A stretch of 64,000 bases of DNA from positions 3,292,449 to 3,356,448 of the forward strand of contig NW_002060949.1 in NCBI RefSeq assembly GCF_000150275.1, given 5' to 3'. A program made the position numbers and the translations under genes. This document shows, piece after piece, positions 14,508 through 29,130 of the stretch. Below the pieces are notes generated by a model. It was not told the DNA's origin. It saw only the letters and a program-made list of their open reading frames with translations, and did no database searches. Source of the stretch: Trichoplax adhaerens. Its lineage: Eukaryota > Placozoa > Uniplacotomia > Trichoplacea > Trichoplacidae. Position 1 is the stretch's first letter; the number at the start of each line of letters is the position of its first letter.

Positions 14508-17264
14508 CTGGAAAGAATATTAGATAGAAAATCAAATCTTACCAATAGATTATACTGTAAATTCAGGGAAAGCCTTAATTATTTCCACTTTGGATGGCGA
14601 GAAACCAAAAAAAGCTATTTAAAATTTTAGGAAACTTTTAATTTATAATTGTATTAGCCAGAACCTGTTGTAAAAACAAATGCTAGGATTAATTAGTTGC
14701 AATCAAATAGTAATTTCAAACTGAATAGAAATATGAAGATCTTAATCTTAGCTCTTCCATGCTTAGATTAATTATTACTATTAAGGAATTTTGATACTGA
14801 ATTTGAAGCATTCCTTTAAATTCTTGTAGAAGGGTTAAGTTAACAGCTTTTGATAATGACTAGTATCAGCTTTTATATTGTGGTTTTCTTCTCAGAAAGA
14901 GTACAACATGTTGATACAATTACATGTGCACGTAGTATTATGTTAAAATTTAAAATTTATATAATGTTAAGCCTAATGTAGAAGACGATGATGCTATTAA
15001 ATCGATTAAAGATCAGAAATATTCGTGTAGTGGCGTCGTCAATGCCATGTGGTATCGGAAAGGCTCAAAGTAAAATTATAGGTAGGTTTTAGTCTTGATG
15101 GACTGATTTCGAACATTTTTGTTTAACTGCAATAAGTTAATTAATCAAATAGCTACACGAAGGTTTTCTATGAAACGAAATGAATTATAATCTAGCTTAG
15201 CAAGCATGAAATCTATAAATGGATTCACAAGTCATTTTAAATAAAGGACTAGTTACTTCTAAAGCTCAAATTTTATAAACCCTGGTCAGGAAATAAGCAA
15301 TAACTCTATTCTCAACTTTCATTACTTACAGATATATTAGTAAAGTTGGCTAGATAGTGGCTAATAGCGTTTAATAATTGGATCACTGACTTGCTCCACA
15401 ATTACAAATACTAACTTTTAAAGGCCTAAAGAGTTTTAAGTTTTCATGTTTAAATCAAGTAAACGACGCAAAAATTGTCTAAAACTTCCTCTTTTGAGTG
15501 CAGTTTAAAAGTAATCGCGGCTAAATTCTCGACTGTTGATACTTGGCAGGCACAGGTATACTGGTGTAATGAATTTCAATCCGATGCAGTTAAGGAACGA
15601 GTATAAATTTCAAGATAAATCTCCAAATTCTTTTAGTTTATCAATAGAAAACGAAGTTAAACGGTTGTCGAAGAGTTGAGTACTGCACAGTATGTTTATT
15701 AGTTCTGAAATGATGCCAGTTTTATTTAGGGAATTAATAATGATACTATTTGGACTTATTATCACCAGAGTCGTAAATATCCATAGATTGTTTTACATAC
15801 TTTCTCTCCGGCTTCTTATTAAGGATTCTTGATGACAACTATAAGACTCATAGTTCAATCGACTTATAAGATTGTGATCCTATAGAGAGCTATATCGATG
15901 CTATATTACTCTAATTTATTGTATAGATTGAAAAGTCTACGGCAGATAATTTAGCGTGATATTATTGGATCTGTTCATGCAGATCTACCGAAGGGCATTC
16001 TAACAACACGGTATTCTATTTTCACATTGTAGAATTTGATTCAAGGATAAAGAGAGAAATTCTAATATTATACACCTATTTCATTTTTCCTGTAAAGTCA
16101 AGAATTAAAACCTTTCGGAGATGCTTGAGTATTGGATTATTTGAGTAGTTTACTGATATTTTGTAATCTTTCGAATAACGTTGGAAGCTCTTGGGTACAT
16201 GGAGAAAGTTTGATTTACACTCTTATTGGGCATAATATCGTCAATGCGATGAAAGAAAGTGTTATTGAGAAATTGACTAGTTTCCATTACAACAAATAAT
16301 AAATAATCACCAATTTAGTTCGATGTGATTTTAAACTAATTTAGACTTTGTCAGATCTTTTTAAATCAGCGTTGATAAAATTGCTTGTATCATTAAATGG
16401 AAGCTTTTGACATACATCTCAACTTACAAACCTTATCCTATGGTCTTAAGTAATAAAATCTGTCAATGGTTGATTTAATTGCAATTCATTACTTGGTATT
16501 TGAAGAAAACGATAGATGATTTGAGCCAGAATTATGGAATATAATCACTTTCTATAGGTTGTCTCAAAGTCCTTTCACGAGGAGTAAATTGATAGATGTA
16601 CACGTAAAATGAATGAAAATATTCTAATTTACATTTCTATTGAAAAGAAACGTTGCCTGAATAGGATTCGTGATTGTTAATAGTGTTTAATCAAGACTAT
16701 TCAAAATTCAAGGTAAGTAAACAGAAAATTGTTGATTTCAATCATCATAAACAACTGCAGCTGATCCTTTTAATATTAGTCATAAATTCCTCATCAGTAT
16801 TCATGAGTTCTTAGATTTCCATTAATTGGTGATAACTGGTTATAGTATTCGTATTTTTCATTGGAATGTATTATGTCAATAAGATAATATGGGCGTTCTA
16901 TAATACTTAATCTAAAGTCGTCATTTACTTTTTAGATGAGGTAGTACAAAAATTTTCAAATGATCTCATTTGACGACTAATTGAACAAGTTAGAAATTAG
17001 GATTAGGACTTGGTTCATTGATACCGAATTCTTAGTCATTAATGTTTTGGTATGAAATTAGAATAAGGATTTATATAAGAATAATGAGCATGAAAAATCT
17101 ACAGTGGTCTTGCATAAAAACCTGGTTGATGATTATGAAATTACTACTAAAATATCCAGAATATATTAATCTCTCCTATTTTGATAGTTATGTTGTAGTG
17201 GGAATTTCTTTTGAAGATACTATCTAAATTTCGTATGCACTAAAGGACGCAAATATATTGATAT

Positions 17265-17560
17265 CACTTTTCGGATAAAATATTACTGAAGAAATGCCCA
17301 TAATACAGTATCAGTTCTAACCTAGAAATAACCACCAAAGTGGAAAAAGCAGATTAATCTCTTCACTTTTGAAATGTAATATTACTGAAGGAATACGTAT
17401 AAAATAGTTTCAGTTCTAACTCAGAAACTGCAACTAAAGCGCGTAATGTGGATTAATCACCTCACTTTCTAGAATATTACTGCGAAGTATCTTTAAAATA
17501 GGTTCGATTATAGTCAAAATTGGCACCGAAGTATCTAAGTTTACTGTTCCTCTCACTAAC
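17265..17560. repeat. ~99-bp tandem repeat, three diverged copies
   Basis: Units begin at about 17265, 17364 and 17463. Each starts CACTTT and continues with ATATTACTG.(A)GAAG, then (in the first two most clearly) CAGTTCTAACC/T.AGAAA and GATTAATC. Later copies are shorter and more diverged. No gene is associated. Confidence 0.65.
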
Positions 17561-19514
17561 ATCGATGACTGTAGCGTAATTCGTTCTAAATTGAATGCCA
17601 TTTCTAACTTAAAATGAATACTAACAAATCTCTCGATTTAAATATTTAATAAGTGTTCTTGTCGAGATGACTGTAACTAACCCTAATCTCAACCAAAATT
17701 AATACTGAAAATACAATAAAATCAATACATTTGATTTTTTCACTGAAAGACTATTCTGGGAATGCCTACGGCTCCTGTATTAAGAAATGATTTATAGACT
17801 CCAATTAGGCTAGGAATACGGTTATTTACTGTAAATCTAAAGCTGAATTATAAGATTTCGATATCAGCTACGACTCAAATATCTGCAATGTACCCATCTG
17901 TAGCGTATATTTATTATATGCCATAGAGAAATATCTACAAGACAATGCAAGTCTTTCATAAACTCCAGTAGAATATAATTTCGAAATTAAGACCTTAACT
18001 TTATTTAACACTATTGGACTGATCTATCTCCTAGCTTAGCAACAAGTTATTATCAATAACGCTTAAAGAAGCCAAACAATACTAACTAAGCAAGCTGTTT
18101 TTCTTAGTGTTGTTGACATACTGAAGGTGGTGATTCATCGAATCACCTCCAAAAATATGCCGACTGCATATCACCAAGGTCAATAAATCCAATTCTAGCC
18201 TATAATACAAGAAATATACGAGCATATTGAAATAATGGATGACCTATTGCCCATCGTTTACTTTCAATAGATGGGAAATAATTTTTTCAGTACAAAAAGT
18301 ACGAATGCTACTATAGAGGATAATTACTCTGAGGAATAGGTAGGTGCTTGATTCAGAGCATAAGGTAATCGCTCTAGGCAATGTGATTGTATATCGACTT
18401 AAGTTAAATAAACTGTATTTATAATGTATCAAGGTTAGAACTAAGCCTTCATATAGTCTGTTAAATCAATATGGAGTGTAAACTTAGAAGGCTATTATCG
18501 GAGTTCAATCGGTCCGGATTTGGAATAAAAATATAGCCTAAATTATTGAACATTACATGCAAATTTTAAGATAGTGTAATACTGCTCAATTTATGTCCTG
18601 TGCAATTGCTGTTACAGATCTGAATGAGTAATAAAAGCAATTACGGATAAACATTCTAACTTCAATGATAAGGTTATCCAGTACTAATAAATCGGAATAA
18701 ATGCACTTTGAATGATTTAAATGCCAGCAAATTTACCCATAAAATGCCTTTTTAAAATGTTTTTCTCTTTCTGTTGGGGTCGAGTAGAAGCATGCACACA
18801 TGATGCATATTTGTGACTTTCTTGTAATTGTTTTCCTGTTGTTTTCATGAACATATGGATAGAATAAATATGTCTTTTATACTATAAGTCATTCAGAAGT
18901 CTTCTGCTCCAGATTACTTATTCTGCCACCTACGAAATTAAGATTGTTAATTTAATCATCCGTGTTAACAAATATAAATGGTATTTTGTAATTTAAAGTT
19001 TAAGAAGGGTTTTGCTAGAAGGCTAGAATCAATACCAATCTATTAAATTCAGAATAACTGTTAAGTATTGATTTAATGTTTATTTCAAGTAAACCAACAC
19101 ATACCCACAAATGCACAGAGACAATTGTAGCATCGATTCATGGCGATGACTTAAAATGATGCTTAGTAGTGTTATATTAATGTTGTTGCAATAGCATTGT
19201 ACTAAATTAATATTCATCGCACGGCAAATATAACAATTACGTCAGAATGAGTGGTTTCACTGTTTCTTTCTAACTATACCATCATGGTGTTGATTTATTA
19301 TTTATACAGTATATTAATTATGAGTTACTAAATTCTTTATTAGATTAATAATATCTAGTACAAGTAAAGTTGTCCGTTCAAGTTATTAGATGTCAATATT
19401 TCTATAGATAAATATTTTAACTTTAATATATACGATAAGTAGTTAATTTGAATAGTCCGTTATATTCGTAATTGACTGCAATTTACCTTAAGTTAAAGAA
19501 GATTGGATGTATCG

Positions 19515-19706
19515 ATGAATATGAAGACTGTTGTCTTATCTCAAATAGTATTTCTAGCAGTAATCAACTGTTTTATTGCAATTCTTCATAGCAAATGTTA
19601 TGCATATCCTCTCAATTCTATTAATATCATTAAAAATGAATTAATTATTTATAGGCTATGGAATGGCCAAAAACTAAAGGATGGCTATCCTATGATACAG
19701 CGTTAA
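19515..19706 (+). CDS. possible small secreted peptide or first exon (doubtful)
   Basis: A 63-codon open frame starting MNMKTVVLSQIVFLAVINCF, which reads like a signal peptide (short basic start, hydrophobic core to about residue 24), followed by about 35 hydrophilic residues and a TAA stop. I recognise no family and see no obvious dibasic peptide-processing pattern. It lies alone in a 7-kb gap on the strand opposite the channel genes. It could be a small secreted protein, the first exon of a spliced gene, or a chance frame in AT-rich DNA, where hydrophobic codons are common. Confidence 0.2.
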   Translation: MNMKTVVLSQIVFLAVINCFIAILHSKCYAYPLNSINIIKNELIIYRLWNGQKLKDGYPMIQR

Positions 19707-20946
19707 AGCCAACTCAAATAGCCTCAACTCTGAGCTTGCTTAATACTTACTATATGCCAAATATCATTGCTTATTAGCAGCAGAAAGATCGCTATTGCGC
19801 ATTTATTATTTTACTAACTTTTTTTGTAGCTCTTTGGCACTTTAATATCACATATACTAACTATACTTACGCTTTCTAAATCTTCCTGTCCAAGAATACG
19901 ATATTCACTACTCTTTGCAACTCAAGTTTGCAATTATTAAATAGCTGAAATTTCAGTAATGCATTTCACGTTAGAAAGACCATGTTAATTACTAGGATTC
20001 AGACCAACAAACAGTAAACGAGCAGTTTTCATGCATAACTAAAAGTGATCGATTTTAAAATATCTTAGATTCTTCTTATGACTTCTTGAAAAAAAATAGC
20101 GATTTGCATGATGGCCACAATATAGTATTTTATTTATGCGAGTAATATAATAGAAGCTTATAAATAAAATTGATAACTATTAGCAAAACTGATCGCAGAC
20201 AAGCAATATGACTTTACTAAACAGATTTATTTGTAACATTTCATGCATTATATTGTCATGTACGTATATGCTACCAAGGATTTTGCACAGTAAAGCGAAG
20301 GTAACTCTGTTACTTTCATTGAATTGATTGATTATTAAATGTATCTGCCGCAAGTAACAGTATACTTGAACACTTACAGTGGGGGTAGAGGCAGGTTATG
20401 TAGTAGACTAGAAATATAATAAAATAGCAAGTACCGGTATAAATTATTCTAGTCTATGTACTCTTATGCGTGATTTAATTAAAACATTTTCATTATCGAA
20501 TGAATTTGAAATAAAAACTGTTAAAATAAAAATCGGGAAATTAATCTTACAGATATACAATCATAGGTGACTTAGAACAAAGATCTTCTACGCTTTTTTT
20601 CGAGCCTTTGATACTTTGCAAATTTAATAAAATCATGACTCGATACTAAAGGCTACAAAGCTACAAAATTTTTTCCATGGATACCCGTCGACTATAATTA
20701 GTCAAATACAAAGTTTCAGATGTTGGTTCAATACAAGCGCAGGTAAAATCGATTAAAGCTTTACAATAATGGATAAAGAATGTTCATTTCGGAGGATTAG
20801 TCTTCTAAAAGGCTTAGTGATGCTCTTGGTTAGTAACACCGGCTAATTATAGTTAAAATTAACGAAAGCATAAAGAAGAATAACAAGACAGATGTGTTAG
20901 AAATAGTGAGCAGACTGTCATGATGAGACCCTTGATTAATAATTCC

Positions 20947-20952
20947 TTTATT
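20947..20952 (-). promoter_or_regulatory. putative polyadenylation signal of channel gene C
   Basis: AATAAA on the minus strand about 47 bp beyond the gene C stop codon. Same spacing as the candidate signal of gene B, which adds some weight. Confidence 0.45.
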
Positions 20953-20998
20953 TTATATTGACGATGTCGAATAAAACTAGTGAAACATTGAGAAAAGC

Positions 20999-23900
20999 CT
21001 AAACGTTGGGATTGGTTGAAGATGTTTCTTGACCATCTTCGCTAGTATTAAATACAAAATCATTATTTTTATTGGGTTTAGTCTCTGTTTGAAGATCTTT
21101 TTTCTCTACTCCTACTTGCATGATATCCCTTATCATCTGAGATTGCCGGTGGATACGCATCTCTCGTTTCTCTCGCTTTTTTCTCTCGCATCGATCACAT
21201 AAATAAGTAATAATTTCGCATAGAGTGATGATACTAGCGCCAATAAATAATCCTAATTGACCTCCTACATCACCTTGAATAAGCATATACATTTTTTAAT
21301 GTTGATGCACATCTATTACTCTATATCATCTTGATACACTAAGCTGGGCTTTGATATGATTTACTGACAGATATACGTATTCCTTGAATAGGAATATCCT
21401 ATAACCAGTAGTAATTTATCTTGTAATAAAAGATACGTAGAGTGACTGTCAATAAAATTGATTTATTCTAACTGAAAATATGCTGATATATTATTAGAAA
21501 AGTGATCTTACTGAAAGAATATGTTATTATTATTCTAAGTTACCAATCAATGCTGAAACAATCTACAATCTATAAGGCTTTAATAAATAGTTAATTATGC
21601 GGCAAATCAACTTTACTAACTTAAAACTTGGGCGTATCCTGTTGCTTTAGACTCCGTCGTTGTTGATGTTATAAGCTCTCGAAAGTAGACATCCAAATAA
21701 ATTAAATTTTCTCTAAAATCAGAATGTAAGTAAACGTATGGAAAGATTACTTAATTTTAGTGCTAGATTAAAGAAGTACTGTGACATTGTTATATACTGT
21801 ATTAGAGTAGAAATATCTATGTTAGGATGATTCTGTTAGCCTATCCTTATTTAGTTAACTTCTAATTTGGATATACTGTGTTTTAATATAGCACTGATTT
21901 ATTATGACAGTGGCATAGATACACATACTGAAATTAATAGTTATAATAGGGAATGCAAATGATCTACTTACAGTTCGAATCATTGTGATTGTAACTTACT
22001 TATAGTAGACTGTAAATTATCGTGGAAATGTTCCGTGATAGGACATATCGTAATTTGACTATTCTGTATTAGTCATCAGATGTCTATGTTCGTAAATACT
22101 GTTGTCGCCATTAGGGGAGCAGTAGCTATAATTAATATCTAATTCAGTAAATGATTCCAAAGTTAATCGTACTAACCAGGACTCATGAACTATTGAGGAA
22201 GAGTATATAAATGCAGTATATCGTGTAATAAAGAGGATTCTTAAACTTAGTGTTTAACGTAAATTACGAGGCGTCTAAGTCTTTGTGTAGTCTGCTAGTA
22301 GACCAAAAGTGTTTCTGATAGTGCAGATATCGTTCCTTGATACGTGGTTCAAGGAATTGACTTATTGATGGTATGTTACGTTATCTTGTTGCAAAGCTGT
22401 TTTGTGACAAGTACATATCATTAAAGCTCACTTTCAATGGTCTATGTATCTAAATGAAAATCTCAAAATTATTTATGAATAGATCAGAACGCTATCTCAC
22501 AAATTATGTTGGATCTGTAAATTGCATGAAACAACACTTTTTTAAGTTGACTGATTGTTACTACTTGTGAACTAAAGCTAACTTGATGATATTATGGAGA
22601 GTAGTCATTTTGCTTTAATAAATTTAGGGTAAAAAGCTAAAATTACCCTAAATGCTACCTCTAGTATTGGCACATCTCAAACCAGATATTTAAACATCTG
22701 AATAACTATTTATAGTGGTAAGCAAGGACTTTAATAATTTGCTATTCTTATCGCTTTATCAAGATAAATTGGCTATTGGCACATTTCAAGTCAGATATTT
22801 AAACGTCTGAATAATAATTTATAGTGACTTGCATGACTTTAATAACTTACTACTCTTGTCATCTTAATAAGTCAAGATACATTGGCTAATTTAGTTGGAT
22901 TTTCTTTAAAAAATGAGAGTCGATCATGTCAGGTATGTTTATATACATACCACTGTAATGGAAAGCATCATGATTAAATGATATCTACTGTAGATAAAGC
23001 TATAATTAGATCAGATGAAAGCTATTAAACTGGATGGAAATAATTGAATTATAACCGGAAATAGTTAACGTTGAAGGTAAAGATTTGATCTGTCATGCCA
23101 AAATTAGAGTTTACATCATCTTACCTATCGCAACAACCTACCGAATAAAGGCTTCTGAGGTATAATTTGGGTATTTTGAGGGATCGTTCTTTACCGAATC
23201 TAATAAATTGGCCAACTTGCCATTATGACTACTCGAATCAATTATGGCATTGGTGGCAATACCGGCGTAAGATAAGATGATTGGATATTCAGTTTGCTGG
23301 CATGGATACGGACAAAATGAGTTCAAAGTTTTTTTGTTTTCTGTATTAACTGAACGGATTCAAAGAAATTGAATTAAAGAAATGAAATAGCAATTATAGC
23401 TAAATGCTTATTTTGTATTAGTAATATTGAATTGATATAGATAATCATTGCAATTATGAACATATTTCCGTTTTTAGGCAACATATTTATTCACAATATC
23501 ATTTTATAGCGTACTTAATTTCGGTATGACACAAGTAAATGATTCTGAAATCGTACAAGGTGGCTTGCCTTTCAAGAAGGAAAAATAGAAATAATTCATT
23601 TTGCATCAATATAACTTAAAGTGTACAAGTAGAGTAAGTAGCTAAAAAAACTAGAAGTCATTAAAACCTGCTATTATCATGCTAGGAGAGTTTATAATGA
23701 GATATTTATGTATAGAATTGCTGCTATAGCTAATTCACCTGTTGCTTGCTGATAGCTACAGTTGCATTGCTGAGCAGCTAGATTGGCTTCAAATTCTCGT
23801 CTGCAAGCACTGCGTGAATAATAGCGAAAGTATTGAAGATTTTTCTGGCCACATTCACCCCATGGAGGACCTAAATTAGATAGTACCTAATGCACCAAAT

Positions 23901-26392
23901 TGTTAGCTCATATTAATAATCTGTTGACCGACAGTGGGATAGGATATATAAATTATTATGGTAATAACGAAATAAAAAATGAATTTTAACATTTGATTGT
24001 ATTATTAAATATCAAAGATAGTTATGGAGAGGAGATTTCAGGTATGGCTTGGTAACTGATAGATGTGTAAGATAGTACTAGGTAGTAATATTGAATGATT
24101 AAAGACTGGTCTTTCAAATACAATTTTAAGCCTAGCGCTGAAAGATTCTATTGTTCAAATGGATCTTGATTTCTCACTTAAATACTTTTGATATCGATCA
24201 TAAAATACACATGATATTTTCCTAATCATTTGATGGGCATAAAATAAACCTACATGTGTGTCGGTAATGGCAATATAACCATGCATTCCAGGAGGCACAA
24301 AGACGCCACGAGAACCCATATTTGCTATTTCATTGTAATGGTGCACAGAAAGGCGAATTCCAGCATCAGGTGTTAGAAATGATAAAGGTAATGTGGGATA
24401 AACATATTGCTGTACATTAATCGCTAATCGCAAGCCATGGGAAGATCCACTTATTGTCTGATATAGCAAAGGATATCCTTTCTGACCTGGAAAACATGGA
24501 AATGGCAAGTAACGATCCGTTAAATTTCAGAATTGGTTATAAATGAATTAAAGCTCCATAAGTATAACTTTGTTGTTTTACAAGTCTAAATTGCTCAATA
24601 TAAATTTCGTGGACAAATTGAAATCAATTCCATCAATACTACAGATTAAAATAGCTTAATGATTCTGTAGACATCGATTCTTACATATCCGAACTATAGA
24701 ATTGGTTGACCAAAAGGCTAGTTTGTTAATTATATTATTTACAATCATAGATCAGACCAGTTTAAAATTTAAAATTTAATACATAGATAGTTGGATCAAT
24801 TTAATCACTACTATGGATTAAATTTTGTTTCAGATGCTCGTGCGATTAGTTTATTTTTGACTACTTACAATGTCAAAATATTATTTATTACCGATTAAAA
24901 TAACGTAAAAATTCAACAAGTAATGACTTATACATGTTTTTATTTTTTTATAATTGGAAATCGATCCTCCTATGGCCAGCTACGCTAAATGTAGAGGTCA
25001 ATTTAACTATTACTATAAACTATCATAATCGAAAGACTTTATAGAAAACTACTGCTATGAAATGGATACAGCTCAACTTTTGAAAATAAATCACATATAC
25101 TTAGTTATAATAATAAGAAAATTGACTAAATTATTACCGTAGATTAAAATATTTTAAAAACTAAATGAAACATCTTTTGGATAGGCTTCAAAGACCTACA
25201 AATTAAGTACGATAGCTTAAAGCAGACTACAATAAATATGGAAACCAACTAGGCTGCTATAAAATAAGATAATTTAAGATTCAGTTGTGCATAATTTTTG
25301 CTAAACTTAATGTCTACGAATTAATTAGCTAAAAAACTAGCTACGCTATGTACATATTATGTCATACATTAACGTAATTTTATTGGTCAATAGGGAACGA
25401 TTTTTAATATGTACAGTATTGTAAAGCTAAGTAATTATGATTGTAACGTAAAATTAGATGAGTTTATAACATTTAATATGAATATGTAATCATTCTGTTA
25501 CTAATATGATGTACAAGAATTCACTGTGTGAAATAGCATAACCTAGATCATACCCTAAATATACTATATCTAGTAAAGTTCGCGTGTCACGATAGCATAT
25601 TATGTTATTAGTAGAAGTATATAAGCATAAGTTGAGTTATAAAAAGGGCTAATTTAAAATCTACTCTCGAATTAGCTAACTTGTAAAATGATAATGTAGA
25701 TACATAATGATTCTTATACTCGCATATCATAAAAAATCACTCCGCTTGGATCAATTATAAGTTTAAAGCTACTTTAAAATCGAATAGCCAAATATATGCA
25801 TCAAACCTGAATTAAAGGTATAACAAGTGCCATAATCAGTAATTACTTGACTAAAATTAGCCGATCCACAAGGTTCTTCTCCCCACTGACAAGACACAAT
25901 CATATCTTCTGCTTTAAATCGATATCTTGCAACATACTCTTCAAGACTGAAATTTTTGCCATAAACGCGATTGAAATAATTTTCGGCGCTCTGCAACTCT
26001 TGGTGCGTTATTTGATTTTTGGCATAGTAATGCCGATAGAGCAACATTGCATATTTTAACTCTTCTCTTGTATTGTCTATGCTAGCTATTAAATTGGTAT
26101 TGCAAAGGGTAACTGATGGAAATAAAGACTGGGTATTGTATTTGACTTTGATATTAACGCGTGTTGGATATAAAGAGGCATCGTAGACAATGATACAGCA
26201 TTGGACAAGACAAGCAATAGTCGAAACTAATGTAATGCCAAACCACATGCTACGACGAGATCCCTTAGTTTCAAAGATATGGGCAACGCCATGGCAAGTT
26301 GTTGAAGTAGCAAAGTTTTCCTCTAGATCAAATGATACTATATCTGTTTGACCATTAGATACTTTGCGCGGATTTTCGCTTTTAGAACCCAT
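20999..26392 (-). CDS. DEG/ENaC (ASIC-like) channel gene C, complete
   Basis: Plasma-membrane cation channel subunit. Seven coding exons: 25807..26392, 24254..24486, 23739..23886, 23515..23568, 23142..23340, 21621..21712, 20999..21273; all GT-AG, 1587 nt, 528 aa. Order of motifs: H34-G35 in [10 protein letters not shown]1 about 48-70, [10 protein letters not shown] (91-100), [46 protein letters not shown] then a short Cys exon, [20 protein letters not shown], and TM2 with [14 protein letters not shown] (filter G449-A-S451). The HGVAHIF and GLFIGAS stretches are very close to vertebrate ASICs (family knowledge). The tail is rich in Lys/Arg/Glu. It is closest to gene D (YDAS..PTR after TM1). 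The ASIC proton-sensing His pair is missing ([12 protein letters not shown]). Stimulus and selectivity are not known. Confidence 0.92.
22665..22890. repeat. ~109-bp tandem duplication in gene C intron 5
   Basis: Two adjacent copies starting TATTGGCACAT at about 22665 and 22774, sharing CAGATATTTAAAC.TCTGAATAA and ATTTATAGTG. They lie in the intron between exons 5 and 6 of channel gene C, with no open frame. Confidence 0.75.
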
Positions 26393-28510
26393 AACACATC
26401 AGCATATAGTCCTGGATTCACAATGAAACAGCGATATGCAATTAAAAATTTTTTAAGAAGCAAATATCATTTGTCGATTATACTTATAATTAATAAAAAT
26501 TGTCATCTTTAACTTTGGTTAAAATATTGTCGGTATCTTAAAATATTTATCTAGTTCTGTAGAATACCGTATCAAATATGATCGAACAATTGTAGTTATA
26601 GAACCTTAAATTAGGCTTATTCAGCTCAGTTTTGACCGATATTACCAGTTTGGAATATTAAATCTTAGGGCATAAAGTTGTGATGATCAATAATATCGAG
26701 CTCAACTTTGTTATTTATCCTAATATTGGGTAAGATACGGTTATTAGCTAGAAATAAAATGTTCTAGCCGTGTACCGTAGCTAAAATTTTTCTGAGTAGA
26801 CAATCGAAAAGAATGTTTAAAATTTGGCTATTCTTGCAATAAGGAAAGGTCAAGTATAGGTTTATAGGTATATTTTCTTGACGAGGACTAATGTTGACTA
26901 TTATAATTATTCAACTTATTTTCCTTTCTTTTACGAATTAATCTGTGGTAACAGACGGAAATTTTCTCGTTACACTATGAAAATGGAATTTCTTTAAAAT
27001 TTTGCATTTTTACTTTTATGCAATGAAGATCATAGTAGAACGAGTAGCACTGCTATATGCTGGACGAAAACTAGTGTCGATTATGGCGAATATTAAATTA
27101 AACTTATTTTGATCTGATTCCTGGATAATCCTTCAGAAAGAATGATGGGTTTTAAAATTTACTATGTTTATAACCGAATGTGATATAATCTATCTTTGCG
27201 ATAATATATATTTTTTACAAGATTACTACTGTACTAATTGCTACGATTATTATATTACTTGATTTTCTTACTTTTGGTATTGAAGTATAATAAAATTACC
27301 TAATTAATTGATGCAGATTCTGAATAGTCCATCGATGAGGAGTGGGATCACCTTAATGTGTTGTAATTTTAACTTCTAACAGTGATCGATTCAACGCAGT
27401 CAGGTTACGATCGAGAAAAGGTTATTAATCTTGTTGCTGTTTGAAACCGACTCTGGGCGCAGTTTATTTAATAAATGAAATAAAAAGTAATAAAGCGAAT
27501 AGGAATGGCAACCACTACAACTGGCATTGTTCAGAATGTTAGCAATATGTTATATTAATAGACCAATATGGTAAGAATAAAAAAATTTTAGACTTAAGGC
27601 TAGCAAAATTTTAACTGGGTAAATACGTAATTAAATTAAGGTCCCACAATATAGACGGAAGTTATCCTTAATAGCCATAATCATTTTCAGTTTACGAGTA
27701 CAGTGTAGCTACGGAGCTTAATCTGGGATCAAGCTCTTAGGTATTTTACTATTATGCCAGCTAGTTTAGCATACGTATGGCAAAAAGTGGAAATACTGCC
27801 ATTCGTCAATCCTCAATAAAAGATGTCCTCATCTATATAATTTAAGTGGCGTTCACAAATCTCTCCGATTATATATGATATTATATATCGTAGCCTACAG
27901 CACACTTTTAAAATTGCTCTATCCCTATTTTAGCCTTTATAAATTGCAAGATAATTGACGGTATATTTTGTATTATGGCTGCTTGAAAATAAAAGAGTTG
28001 CTTATACTTCTTTAGGTAGGTCTACTCAGCAAAAAATATTTATCCTTATCCCTATCCACTAATTCCATAAAATCATACTAGTATGCTTATTCATTGATAA
28101 AATTCTGAAGATTACTAAACAAGAGTGATACCACAGGTGTATGCGATATTTTACTAACTAGTAGCATAGATTAAGATATACGGTACATGGCATATATCTA
28201 ATGACCATGGTGAAGGTAATAGAAGGGCTGGTAAAGTAGGTGACTAAGGCTGTGCTCAAGCCAGGAGTAACACATTGGTGTTGTAACCTGTAGTAATACG
28301 GCCATAATAACAAGATTAATTTTCGCTTATTAAATTTCTGAAAGGAAACATTTTTTGGGAATTAAAATTACTTAGTACCGGTACTTGTTTAGTAGCGATT
28401 GCATTAGAGTGTTATTCTTTCGCCCTTAAGAAAGGGGCTTGATAGCTTTTGCTGATTCAAATTGGTTTGCGATTGTGGCAAAAACCTAACCGCAAAGAAA
28501 GGGATTGTAC
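26393..28510. other. intergenic region upstream of channel gene C
   Basis: AT-rich sequence with no supported gene on either strand. The promoter and 5' leader of gene C (minus strand) should begin just right of 26392. The right end runs into the first decayed TPR element. Confidence 0.5.
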
Positions 28511-29130
28511 TCGTATATGTATGAGAACTCGCTCTAAATTCGATTGTCAATCCATTCAATTGATGTTGCTGCATCTTATGGCAATATAACAGCTATTTAT
28601 CTGGATAGAACGAAGATTTAATTTCTATGTTTGCGAAATCACTCAAATTGAATTATTCACTGTTGGACAAAATTATCCCGATATTGCGACAATCTCCCTG
28701 GCTGTAATCACCCTGATGTTGTAAGGTCATATTATAACATCAGCTTAGCCTATACTGATCAAGGCAAGCATGTAGAAGCTATTTAAACGAATGAAAAGCC
28801 GCTCAAAATTCGTTTTATTAGCCTTTAGTCAAAAACATCCCGATGTTTCTGCATTATGCAACAATATCGGAAATGTTAATAGAAAGCAAGACACGCATGA
28901 AGATGCTCATTCTACGTACAAAAAATCACTTAGAATTCAGCTTTCAGCACTTGGCTGCAATCACCCTGATATTGCAAGATCATATTGTAACATCGCTCTT
29001 ACCGATGCCAATCAAGGCAGGCATAAAGCCACAGCACTTATGCGCGATAAGTAGTTTAAAATTCTATCATTAGTGCATGGACATGACCACCCTAATATTA
29101 CTGGATCATATGGCAAGGTATAATGCAATA
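28511..29130 (+). pseudogene. decayed TPR repeat gene, relic 1
   Basis: About four degraded 42-residue TPR units of the same type as the intact gene at 38891. Readable pieces include MYENSL*IRLS, DVAASYGNITAIYL, NHPDVVRSYYNISLAYTDQG, an 87-codon open stretch (28791..29054) with NNIGNVNRKQ, KKSLRIQLSALGCNHPDIA and SYCNIALTDANQG, and then in-frame HGHDHPNITGSY after a TAG. The frame is interrupted by several stop codons and a one-base frameshift near 28830. There is no start codon in a TPR N-terminal context. It lies on the plus strand between channel genes C and D and is judged non-functional. Confidence 0.85.

Larger units (their letters stand above)
13799..20998. other. 7.2-kb intergenic region between channel genes B and C
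   Basis: No convincing gene. It holds a G-rich run at about 14490-14507, a three-copy ~99-bp tandem repeat at 17265-17560 and a short plus-strand open frame with a signal-peptide-like start at 19515. The 5' region of gene B lies at the left end and the 3' end of gene C at the right end. Confidence 0.5.

Noticed and set aside
25847-26059. 70-codon plus-strand open frame
   Set aside because: Antisense shadow of channel gene C exon 1.
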